Positions 6,557 through 12,957 of a stretch of 13,891 nt of DNA are shown here, in pieces. Numbering within the stretch: the first letter of the stretch is position 1; each line of letters opens with the position of its first letter. The notes below the pieces were generated by a model, which saw only the letters and a list, made by a program, of their open reading frames with translations, was not told the origin of the DNA and did not search any database. Position numbers and translations under genes: made by a program. The DNA is from Candidatus Binatia bacterium (GTDB taxonomy: Bacteria; Desulfobacterota_B; Binatia; UBA9968): the NCBI GenBank assembly GCA_025922795.1, contig JAICHC010000011.1:1-13891 (forward strand), given 5' to 3'.

Positions 6557-6950
6557 CCATGTGGGCCGATACTGCGGGGCGCGGACGGTCGACAACGGCG
6601 AAATCTCTGCAGCTGCATTTATGCTGCGGGACACAGAAGAGTACCTATCTGTCAATTGGTTGGAGGAGCTGAAACGCCCTGATCGAATTACTCAGATACG
6701 CGAGTTGCAGGAACTTTACGCCAAAAAGTTGAAGGTTGGGGCTACGGCCCGGATAGCCATTCTCAACATTGGGACTTTCCGAAGTAAAGTTGCGCGTCAG
6801 AGTTCGGATGGCCGAGTCCTTCATGTCCTGCATGAACCTGAATTTGATGATCCATCACACGCCGGAATTTACGGAATTCCCCATGACGATGAAATGGTCG
6901 CCGAATTGATTGCTCAAGTAGTTTTAGAAACATATCCGGCGAAAGTGTGA
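6528..6950 (+). CDS. Hypothetical protein with DHVxRYC motif, last gene of TIGR04255 cassette
   Basis: A 140-residue soluble protein. It starts inside the previous gene (29-bp overlap) and carries near its N-terminus IPDSDHVGRYC (6-16) and FMLRDTEEYLSVNWLEEL (31-48), a pair of motifs I recall from a widely scattered small family of unknown function. The C-terminal half includes PEFDDPSHAGIYGIPHDDEM, with an HAGIYGIP sequence, which could hold a conserved histidine site. The D10, H11, C16, H and D residues could form a polar or metal-binding site, but this is only a suggestion. It closes the cassette; about 87 bp without a gene follows before the convergent nitrile hydratase operon. Confidence 0.7.
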   Translation: MKGEAIPDSDHVGRYCGARTVDNGEISAAAFMLRDTEEYLSVNWLEELKRPDRITQIRELQELYAKKLKVGATARIAILNIGTFRSKVARQSSDGRVLHVLHEPEFDDPSHAGIYGIPHDDEMVAELIAQVVLETYPAKV

Positions 6951-7037
6951 CGGCATAAGACAGTCGTCAGACATTCAAACGGGAAGAAACCATTTCGTGC
7001 AATATACAATTCCACAGTAATAAAGAAGCCTATACCA

Positions 7038-7325
7038 TCAGTTTTTCTCTTTCGGTTTCATTTTATTCAACCACTCTTCATGCACATCAACGTAGATCGT
7101 ATCCTGGTCGCGGCAAGGTGAAAGCTCGCTCAGGTCGAATTTGACCGTATAGAGCGGCTTGTGGATGCCGCGGTGGTCTCGGACATTTTCCAGAACGCCG
7201 TGGACTGAGCCGATGACGCCGCGTTTGCCGCGGATGTACTTCGGCGTGCGCGGGTTGCCGGTTGGATTGTCGACCGCGACCATCACGGCGTCGCCGATTT
7301 TATACTTACTGTTGGTCTCGCTCAT
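7038..7325 (-). CDS. Nitrile hydratase beta subunit C-terminal-like (SH3-like) protein
   Basis: I choose ATG 7325, 7 bp after the alpha-like gene, which gives 95 residues; longer in-frame starts (7370, 7436) would run inside that gene. The sequence resembles only the C-terminal domain of nitrile hydratase beta, or the alpha subunit of thiocyanate hydrolase. KIGDAVMV (9-16) begins the SH3-like barrel, RTPKYIRGKRGVIGSVHG (26-43) carries the arginine of the R-x-P-x-Y-x-R-G motif that contacts the oxidised cysteines of the metal site, and PLYTVKFDLSEL plus VDVHEEWL complete the fold. The N-terminal helical part of a normal beta subunit is absent here. Last gene of the operon. Confidence 0.8.
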   Translation of the reverse strand: MSETNSKYKIGDAVMVAVDNPTGNPRTPKYIRGKRGVIGSVHGVLENVRDHRGIHKPLYTVKFDLSELSPCRDQDTIYVDVHEEWLNKMKPKEKN

Positions 7326-7332
7326 GACTCGA

Positions 7333-8406
7333 TCAATCGGGCCGTACTCGCGGCATTTCCGGTTCGACATGAGCCGCTTCTCTCTCGCGCTGCTGCGCCG
7401 GCTCCAGCGCGTGGCCGGCGCCGAGCAAACTATCAACGGTGACGAGCTTGGCTAGTTCTTCCTCGGACATTCCTTCCGTGCCGGCGGGTCGCTGTGGCAG
7501 AACGAAATAGCGAACATCGGAAGTGCTGTCCCAAACGCGGACCTCTTTGTCGCCAGGAATAACCAATTGAAACATTTCCCTCACACAGGCGCGGGGATTT
7601 TGCACGATCGCGGTTCGGTAACTCTCGTGCTTGTACCACCACGGCGTGTCGCCGAGAATATCGTAGGGATAGCAAGAGCACAGGGTGCAAACGATGACGT
7701 TATGGACGTTGTCGGTATTCTCTACCACGACCAACTTGCCGACCTTGCCTTGATGCACGCCCATTTCTCGCAACGCTTCTCTGCCCGTCGTGAGGAGCGC
7801 TTGCTTGAAGAGCGGATTGGTCCAGGCCCTGGCGACGATCACGCCGCCGGCCCAGGGGCGCTCTTCGTGGAGTTGGTTCCAGCGTTGCTCCAAGTCCGAT
7901 CGCGTCGCCCACCCGCGTTTGATCAAAGCTTGGACGAATACTTCGAGCAGTTCCTGGTAATCGGTCAGATCTTGCTCCAGGTTCACCATGCGCTCTTGCA
8001 GGGAGCCGTGGTGTTCCTTCTTTTTGATTTTGAAAAAGTCATCGTAATCGCCGCGTTCCTTGCGGTTATCCTCGGTCACCATGTCCATGCCTTCAACCGT
8101 CCGCGCGGAAACCAGAGCGATACCTTTCACGTACTCGTCGAGCCACTCTTCGAGATAGCGCACGCGCGCTTCGATATTCTTTCCCTGCGGCTTATTGAGC
8201 TTGAAAAAATGGTCTTTCTTTTTTAACTCCGTGCGGACTTTAAGCAGGTCATAGAATGTGACCACGCCGCGCCGCAGCAGATAAATAATCCGTGGTTCGA
8301 AACGCTTGGCCCGATAATACTCCAAGTCCTCCTCGACGGCTTTTATGTGCGCCTCGTAATCATGCATGTGGCCTTCATAAGGCTTCTGGCCATGCTTTCC
8401 TGACAT
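7333..8406 (-). CDS. Cobalt-type nitrile hydratase / thiocyanate hydrolase-like metal subunit with extra N-terminal helical region
   Basis: A 357-residue protein. Residues about 140-330 match the nitrile hydratase alpha / thiocyanate hydrolase gamma fold: WAGGVIVARAWTNPLFKQ, then the metal motif CTLCSC at 240-245 (C240, C243, C245), YPYDILGDTPWWYKHESYR, and VWDSTSDVRYFVLPQRPAGT with LVTVDSLLG. Thr after the first Cys is the cobalt-type pattern (iron types have Ser). In known enzymes the second and third cysteines are oxidised and the metal hydrates nitrile to amide, or thiocyanate to carbonyl sulfide. Normal alpha subunits have about 200-240 residues; here the first ~135 are an added charged helical region with an apparent repeat (see findings). 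GGAGG at 8411-8415 precedes the ATG. No activator protein gene is present. Confidence 0.85.
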   Translation of the reverse strand: MSGKHGQKPYEGHMHDYEAHIKAVEEDLEYYRAKRFEPRIIYLLRRGVVTFYDLLKVRTELKKKDHFFKLNKPQGKNIEARVRYLEEWLDEYVKGIALVSARTVEGMDMVTEDNRKERGDYDDFFKIKKKEHHGSLQERMVNLEQDLTDYQELLEVFVQALIKRGWATRSDLEQRWNQLHEERPWAGGVIVARAWTNPLFKQALLTTGREALREMGVHQGKVGKLVVVENTDNVHNVIVCTLCSCYPYDILGDTPWWYKHESYRTAIVQNPRACVREMFQLVIPGDKEVRVWDSTSDVRYFVLPQRPAGTEGMSEEELAKLVTVDSLLGAGHALEPAQQREREAAHVEPEMPRVRPD

Positions 8407-8421
8407 AACCCCTCCGCCTCT

Positions 8422-10137
8422 TCAGTGCGTGTCGAAGATTGCTTGGTACTTTTTGAGCTTCGCCTTGGTTGCCTCGGTTTCCGCCGCTGTCGGGTTGGCC
8501 GAATCAGCAGCCGGCGGCAAACAGCCGAATTTCATCAAACATGCCATCAGCAACAGCCGCGCTTTGGTCGCGGTTAAATTGCTGCCGGCAATCGCCAGCG
8601 GATCTCTGGTCGGATCAACAAACCCACTCGCGTTACCGCGGCCGACTTTGACCACAGGCATACCGCTGAACGTCGCGCGTTTGAGCCCGGCGTCAACTGC
8701 AGGACTCATGGCGCCAAACGGCGCCGACCCTTCGGCAACGAATCCGGCCAGCGGCGCATCACGCAGGTTTTTTGCGATGCGCGCGAGAATATCGACTTCG
8801 CTGCCGGCGTCTCCCGAAGTATCTTCCGGCAGGTAACGCGCGTGCTTAACAATCGTCACTTTCGGAACCGCGCTCGCAACTAAACGGCCGTCTGCGTCTT
8901 TGATTGCGACCGCGATCGTCTCGACCTTCGAATTTTGAACCCGTGAACCTTGGACCTCTGTCGGCAACTGGGTCAGCCTTACCGCGGACGTATGCGTATG
9001 TCGCTTCACCGACTTAAACGAAAGCTGCGGTGCGCCGGGATGACCCATCCGGCCGACGATGCCGCCATGTCCACCGGTTGCGACGTACCCACCAGGCCGG
9101 GCGTCGGCTTTTTGCACGTCGCGCGAAGTAAAGATTTGCTCGTCGAGGATGGCCACGGCGCCGACGCAATCCTTGCCGTTTTCATCGGCCCAAATTCGTG
9201 AAGTGATATAATCGACCGAGTCGACGATGTTACGGTCACCGTCGTTGGCGATGGCGCCGTGAGGGCGTTGAGAAGAATTCCCGGCGATCGGCACCGTCGT
9301 ATCGATTAAAAGATTGAGCCAGTAAGTCGTCTCCTCGACAAATGGGCTTCCTTCGAGCCAGATCGCTCCCAAATACTTGCCGCTGCCGAGCGCCTGCTGC
9401 ACGACGTTGGTCACGCGCGCTAGCGCTGACATCGGCGGCTCTTTGCGCAAGTAAGCCGGCCGGTACGGGAAAAAATCGACGCCGCGAGTCTCCGGCGCAA
9501 TGTCGCCCGCGCCGACGTCGGTGCGTTCGCCTGCGCTTCTTCCCTTTAAATAGCCGCCGGAAGGCAGAGCCCGATAAAAATCGAATTCAGCCTTGGCCGC
9601 CAGCAGAGAGCCTACTCCTTCATCGGAAACCCCGAACCGGTCGATCTCCTCGAAGAGACGCGAGCCGTCGGGAAAAAACGGCACCCGGCAAAGCTCCCCC
9701 GGCACATCCTTCTCGGTCCCGTCCATCTCCCACGCTTGCCCACTGGCTTGACGCGCCATGTAGGGCAGCGGATAAAGACCGTCTTCCGGCCGCAAGGTCA
9801 CTTCGTAGACCGGTTTGTCGCTGGGGCTGGTGCGTTGTTTGTGAAACATGCCGGAGTTATCGAGGTAACCGTCGGGCGCGGCGTACAGTTCGGCGAAGTC
9901 GCGTTCCAACGGGTGCGCGCTAAACTGCTCGATATAAACCGTGACCGGTGCCGCCAAGCGTTGGGGGCGCAGGACGTCGAAGCGCATCGTTGCTCCGTCG
10001 GCATGGGTTCGCGCAGGCAAACCATATTGTTGACGCGCCTTGTTGCTGGTAACCAACGGCTCGGTGTTTTGAATCGTCGCGGTCGGACCGGAAAAGACCG
10101 CGATGCGGGGTTTTTCGTTGCCTTTTGCGGTCGCCAC
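8422..10137 (-). CDS. Divergent asparaginase-like protein linked to nitrile hydratase
   Basis: The GTG at 10137 is preferred because GGAG (10144-10147) sits 6 nt upstream and a hairpin repeat lies between the cupin gene and this start; this gives 571 residues, while an ATG at 10203 would add 22 residues read from the repeat. The C-terminal two thirds follow the L-asparaginase layout: TTYWLNLLIDTTVPIAG, then RPHGAIANDGDRNIVDSV (about 291-308), VAILDEQIFTSRDVQKAD, then late GMPVVKVGRG and AGSNLTATKARLLLM (about 517-531), matching the standard SADGP, DG-R-xTK, and LxPQKAR regions. The segment that is HGTDTMEET in asparaginases reads EGSPFVEET (262-270), so the catalytic Thr and Asp are Ser and Pro. 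Length is well above the usual 330. Proposed role: amide hydrolysis after nitrile hydration, unproven. Confidence 0.7.
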   Translation of the reverse strand: MATAKGNEKPRIAVFSGPTATIQNTEPLVTSNKARQQYGLPARTHADGATMRFDVLRPQRLAAPVTVYIEQFSAHPLERDFAELYAAPDGYLDNSGMFHKQRTSPSDKPVYEVTLRPEDGLYPLPYMARQASGQAWEMDGTEKDVPGELCRVPFFPDGSRLFEEIDRFGVSDEGVGSLLAAKAEFDFYRALPSGGYLKGRSAGERTDVGAGDIAPETRGVDFFPYRPAYLRKEPPMSALARVTNVVQQALGSGKYLGAIWLEGSPFVEETTYWLNLLIDTTVPIAGNSSQRPHGAIANDGDRNIVDSVDYITSRIWADENGKDCVGAVAILDEQIFTSRDVQKADARPGGYVATGGHGGIVGRMGHPGAPQLSFKSVKRHTHTSAVRLTQLPTEVQGSRVQNSKVETIAVAIKDADGRLVASAVPKVTIVKHARYLPEDTSGDAGSEVDILARIAKNLRDAPLAGFVAEGSAPFGAMSPAVDAGLKRATFSGMPVVKVGRGNASGFVDPTRDPLAIAGSNLTATKARLLLMACLMKFGCLPPAADSANPTAAETEATKAKLKKYQAIFDTH

Positions 10138-10165
10138 GAGGTTCTCCGTAAAAAGAATAGAGACT

Positions 10166-10190
10166 GGGGGCCGTTTCAAACACGCCCCTA
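10166..10190. repeat. Hairpin of a dispersed-repeat type between cupin and asparaginase-like genes
   Basis: On the minus strand GTAGGGGCG is followed by TGTTTGAAACGGCCCC. GTTT/AAAC forms an inner stem, GGGG/CCCC an outer stem, with two unpaired positions between. The GTAGGGGCG...CGCCCC pattern is of the kind seen as short interspersed hairpins in several environmental genomes. It fills the gap between the cupin stop (10215) and the GTG start at 10137. Only one copy is seen in this window. Confidence 0.4.
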
Positions 10191-10214
10191 CAGCTGCCAG
10201 CAAATCGTCGATAG

Positions 10215-10799
10215 CTACTTCAGCTCGTAAGGAAGCTGCTTGGGTCCGTAACCCTGCCAGTACTTGTTCGTCGCTGGATCGTACCGACCTTGCAGAAATC
10301 CCCCAGCCTTTTCGGCGCGCACAATGATCGCGACCGTGCGTTCGTCGCCGCTTTCTTCGGCATGGATCTCATACGGCGGGACTAGATCGATTTTACCGGG
10401 GCCGACGTTAACGTTGACGGTCTTGCGGATTTCAGCGTACTCCGGTTTGGAGCGGTCATCGACACGCTCATAACGCTCGATGGTCTCGCTGCCGTCGAGC
10501 ACGCCGTAAAGTGTCCAATTATGCGCGTGATCGTGGATCTGTGTTCGGGTTTTCGGCGCTTTGATCAAGCCATTGATCACGAATTTGTAATCGGGATCTT
10601 CGTAGAAAAGCAAATTCTCCGCCCGTTCACTTCCCTGGGAACAATCGGGCCAGCTCTTCGATTGCTCCTTAATCGAAGGGTCTGCGAGCAATTCTTGGAG
10701 TAACGGCGACATTTTCTCCCAGCGCCTGACCGGGTCGGCTTCAGCAGAAAAGAGTTCACGTGTGGAAGCGATAAACCTTTGCACGGCGGACTGAGACAT
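10215..10799 (-). CDS. Cysteine dioxygenase-like cupin protein
   Basis: A 194-residue cupin. The motif RTQIHDHAHNWTLYGVLDGSE (from 85) supplies H89 and H91, and IHAEESGDERTVAII (from 145) supplies H146, a 3-His set as in cysteine dioxygenase-type non-heme iron enzymes. Family members also have W and Y near these histidines, matching W95 and Y98. The substrate is not shown by sequence; thiol or carboxylate oxygenation is plausible. It is the first gene of the four-gene minus-strand operon. AGGAGGG at 10804-10810 is a strong Shine-Dalgarno before ATG 10799, and a candidate promoter lies upstream. How a cupin fits a nitrile/amide pathway is unclear. Confidence 0.75.
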   Translation of the reverse strand: MSQSAVQRFIASTRELFSAEADPVRRWEKMSPLLQELLADPSIKEQSKSWPDCSQGSERAENLLFYEDPDYKFVINGLIKAPKTRTQIHDHAHNWTLYGVLDGSETIERYERVDDRSKPEYAEIRKTVNVNVGPGKIDLVPPYEIHAEESGDERTVAIIVRAEKAGGFLQGRYDPATNKYWQGYGPKQLPYELK

Positions 10800-10841
10800 A
10801 AGACCCTCCTTGGGGATTGGCGTAAAAACGTTACAGAAAAC

Positions 10842-10872
10842 ATTATTAGACCTTCGTTAAGCCAGACGTCAA
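10842..10872 (-). promoter_or_regulatory. Candidate promoter of the cupin-asparaginase-nitrile hydratase operon
   Basis: On the minus strand TTGACG (10872-10867) and AATAAT (10847-10842) resemble -35 and -10 boxes, but the 19-bp spacing is longer than ideal. It would start transcription roughly 35 bp before the cupin ATG, in the divergent region shared with the SCO gene. The call is by resemblance only. Confidence 0.35.
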
Positions 10873-10956
10873 GCCGGCTCTCGCCCTAAGATTTAACCCC
10901 ACTCTACACAAATGCTAAATTTCTCGTTAGAATCTCTCTGCTTTGACATTTTCTCT

Positions 10957-11598
10957 ATGAATCATTCGAAATCCATGTTCTTTCTGCTTGGTCTGGCCGT
11001 GGTCGGGTTAGGTATTGTTCTCGGCACGGCGCTTTGGCTAAGGGTGGGTCCTCGTCCGCAATTTAGCAGGGACAGCGGCACGGTCGACGGTTTGAATCAA
11101 TACGGATCGGTGCCGGATTTTTCTCTGACTGACCGGAGTGGCAACTCCGTGACGCTAGCGCAGCTGCGCGGAAGAATCTGGATCGCCGATTTTATTTATA
11201 CGACCTGCACGGATACCTGTCCGCTGCAGACCGCCATGATGGCCAAACTTCAAGAGGAGTATGCCGCTCAACCGGATATCCAGTTGGTTTCGATCACGGT
11301 CGACCCTGAACGCGATACGCCGCAAGCACTGGCACTCTACGCCGACAAGTATCAGGCGAACGCCAAGCGCTGGTATTTTTTGAGCGGCCCACGCGATCGC
11401 ATTGTTCAACTGATCCAGCAGGGTTTTCATTTGGCGGTAGCAGCTATTCCCGCCGGCGACTCGGACGGCATGATTCCGCACAGCCCGCGGTTTGTTTTAG
11501 TCGATAAAGAGGCGCGCATTCGTGGTTACTACGACAGCCGAGAGTTGGAGGCGTTTGGGCGCCTTAAAAAGGACATCGACACTTTGGTGAAAGGGTAA
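10957..11598 (+). CDS. SCO1/SenC family copper/thiol-redox protein
   Basis: From ATG 10957 the product has 213 residues: an N-terminal membrane anchor (MFFLLGLAVVGLGIVLGTAL), then a periplasmic thioredoxin-like domain. The copper/redox site is CTDTC (C84, C88), the later histidine is in MIPHSPRFVLVD (H175), and FSLTDRSGNSVTL and SITVDPERDTP are family landmarks. Homologues deliver copper to the CuA site of cytochrome c oxidase or act as thiol reductases. The frame stays open to an ATG at 10912, adding 15 residues that do not look like a signal; neither start has a clear Shine-Dalgarno. It is the first of the SCO-VKOR-rhodanese run, with VKOR 4 bp downstream. Confidence 0.88.
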   Translation: MNHSKSMFFLLGLAVVGLGIVLGTALWLRVGPRPQFSRDSGTVDGLNQYGSVPDFSLTDRSGNSVTLAQLRGRIWIADFIYTTCTDTCPLQTAMMAKLQEEYAAQPDIQLVSITVDPERDTPQALALYADKYQANAKRWYFLSGPRDRIVQLIQQGFHLAVAAIPAGDSDGMIPHSPRFVLVDKEARIRGYYDSRELEAFGRLKKDIDTLVKG

Positions 11599-11602
11599 GC
11601 AA

Positions 11603-12403
11603 ATGGCCAAGGAGAGAAACAAGAAAGGCAAACAATCGGCCGCCAGCGCGGTGGCCGAGAAAGTGCCGAATTGGCCGCTATTTATTTTGGCCGCGCTCGG
11701 GCTGGTGTTGTCAGGCTATCTTACTTTCATCGCGTGGCAAGGCAGCCTCGCCGCATTCTGCACCGAAGGTGCCGGCTGCGATGTCGTCCTCAATAGCCGC
11801 TGGTCGACGTTGCTGGGCATGCCCACATCGTTCTGGGGATTTCTTACTTATGGATTATTAGCGGCCGTTGCCTGGAATCGTGACGCGGCGAACCGATGGC
11901 GCTGGGCCTGGGTGATTTCACTGTTCGGTTTATTCTACAGCCTTTACCTGACGGCAATCTCATTTTTCGAACTGCAGGCCGCTTGTCCCTACTGTCTGGT
12001 CTCGCTCGGCTTGATGGCGACCATTTTTGTCATGACGACGTTTCAACGCCCCAAGAATTTGCCGAAAAAATTTTCCTGGGGCCCGTGGCTGGCCAAAAGC
12101 GTTGGCGCGGCCGGTATCGGGATTGTCGTGCTGCACCTTCATTATGCCGGCTACTGGGGCAGCGCCCCGGGGCCCGAAGATCCCTGGGTGCGCAGTCTCG
12201 CGGAGCATCTGTCAAAGAATGATGCCAAATTTTATGGCGCCTCGTGGTGTCCCCATTGCAATGATCAAAAAAAGTTATTTGGCAGCTCGGCCAAACGCGT
12301 TCCCTACGTGGAGTGCAGCCCGGGAGGCCAACGGGCGCCTCAGGCGCCAGACTGTAAGGAAAAAAACATACAGAGCTACCCGACCTGGATCATCAATGGG
12401 TAG
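11603..12403 (+). CDS. VKOR-thioredoxin fusion protein, reading frame ended early by TAG
   Basis: 266 residues are read before TAG at 12401-12403. The VKOR domain has the paired cysteines C53/C59 (FCTEGAGCD), Ser76 in MPTSFWG, and the quinone-facing active site C128-P-Y-C131, inside four hydrophobic segments. The periplasmic thioredoxin-like domain has WCPHC (C216, C219), then C238 and C251, and YPTWIING. Such fusions recycle disulfide-forming DsbA by passing electrons to quinone. The frame beyond TAG continues in the family pattern for 25 residues (RHTGVQPLDTLAQLSKF...) to TGA at 12479-12481, which overlaps the next ATG as ATGA. The stop is thus inside the original gene; the lost tail is the last strand and helix of the thioredoxin fold. 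The protein may be weakened but its active cysteines are all before the stop. Confidence 0.88.
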   Translation: MAKERNKKGKQSAASAVAEKVPNWPLFILAALGLVLSGYLTFIAWQGSLAAFCTEGAGCDVVLNSRWSTLLGMPTSFWGFLTYGLLAAVAWNRDAANRWRWAWVISLFGLFYSLYLTAISFFELQAACPYCLVSLGLMATIFVMTTFQRPKNLPKKFSWGPWLAKSVGAAGIGIVVLHLHYAGYWGSAPGPEDPWVRSLAEHLSKNDAKFYGASWCPHCNDQKKLFGSSAKRVPYVECSPGGQRAPQAPDCKEKNIQSYPTWIING

Positions 12404-12481
12404 CGCCACACCGGCGTCCAGCCCTTGGATACGCTCGCGCAATTGAGCAAATTTGAATACCAAGGAGTCAAGAAACCATGA
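12401..12481 (+). other. TAG and detached C-terminal tail of the VKOR-thioredoxin gene
   Basis: In frame with the VKOR gene, TAG is followed by RHTGVQPLDTLAQLSKF and eight more residues, then TGA. VKOR-Trx homologues normally have ING-x-x-Y/H-x-G-V-x-P-L-x-x-L-A at this place, where the interrupted codon usually encodes a polar residue such as Gln, Lys or Arg. A single C-to-T change (CAG to TAG) would explain it. It is not at a cysteine position, so selenocysteine is not indicated. Confidence 0.7.
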
Positions 12482-12954
12482 TGGCAACCGTTTTTTTGCG
12501 CAGCACACTGTGCCTGCTCGGCGGTTGGGCGCTGGCGCTGCCATTGTGGCTCGTCCCCGCGCATGCCGATCCGTCGAAATATCCACAGTTCGCACAACAG
12601 AAGCTGCCGCAAGACATCAAGCCGGAATTCATCGGGATCGAAGAGCTGGTCAGGCAACTAAAAGCCGGCGCTAAACCGGTGATCGTCGACGTACGCACGG
12701 CGGAAGAGTACCGCGAAGCGCATATTCTGAGCGCGGTATCCGCGCCGCTGGTTGAGTTCAAAGATTATATGAAGAATTTGCCACGGGACCGGCTTCTCGT
12801 GCTTTATTGAGCCTGCCCCCATCACCTGGCCAGTTTGGCCTATGGCATACTCTACGAAGGCGGCTACCGCAACATGAAGGTGCTCGACGAAGGCATCGTC
12901 GGCTGGCACCAAAAGCGCTATCCGATGGAGGGGACCCAAGTACCCCGGTCATAA
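12478..12954 (+). CDS. Exported rhodanese-like protein with in-frame TGA at the catalytic Cys (candidate selenoprotein)
   Basis: A conventional reading stops at TGA 12808-12810 after 110 residues. Reading through gives a complete 158-residue rhodanese: a signal peptide ending near AHA-D (about 30), FIGIEELV, VIVDVRTAEEYREAHI (68-83), LLVLY, then the TGA codon at 111, then ACPHHLASLAYGILYEGGY, LDEGIVGWHQK and TAA at 12952. In the related family the loop reads YC-A/S-CP, with the first Cys forming the persulfide; the TGA is exactly there. Rhodaneses move sulfane sulfur, and a selenocysteine would increase reactivity. The start overlaps the VKOR tail by ATGA. I prefer selenocysteine insertion; the alternative is a nonsense mutation of TGC or TGT. 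Confidence 0.7.
12811..12847 (+). promoter_or_regulatory. SECIS-like hairpin just after the rhodanese TGA
   Basis: GGCC (12828-12831) pairs with GGCC (12837-12840) around an AGTTT loop that contains the guanine expected near the tip of bacterial SECIS elements. The stem can extend with AT/AT (12821-12822 with 12842-12843) and TGCC/GGCA (12814-12817 with 12844-12847), with internal unpaired bases. The loop is about 22 nt after the TGA, within the spacing known to work. Bacterial SECIS sequences vary widely, so this is supporting evidence only. Confidence 0.4.
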
Positions 12955-12957
12955 ACC

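Noticed and set aside
6948..6969. TGACGGC...GTCGTCA hairpin after the cassette as a terminator
   Set aside because: Seven pairs including one G:U, an eight-base loop and no T-run after it; too weak to call.
7567..8226. Plus-strand ORF of 219 codons opposite the nitrile hydratase gene
   Set aside because: Shadow of a strongly supported minus-strand gene with the CTLCSC motif; the antisense product has no recognisable domain.
9342..10230. Several plus-strand ORFs opposite the asparaginase-like gene
   Set aside because: Arg/Pro-rich shadow translations on the wrong strand of a good gene.
12401..12403. TAG in VKOR as a selenocysteine or pyrrolysine codon
   Set aside because: Position is not a family cysteine and pyrrolysine is known mainly in methylamine methyltransferases; a CAG-to-TAG mutation or sequence error is simpler.
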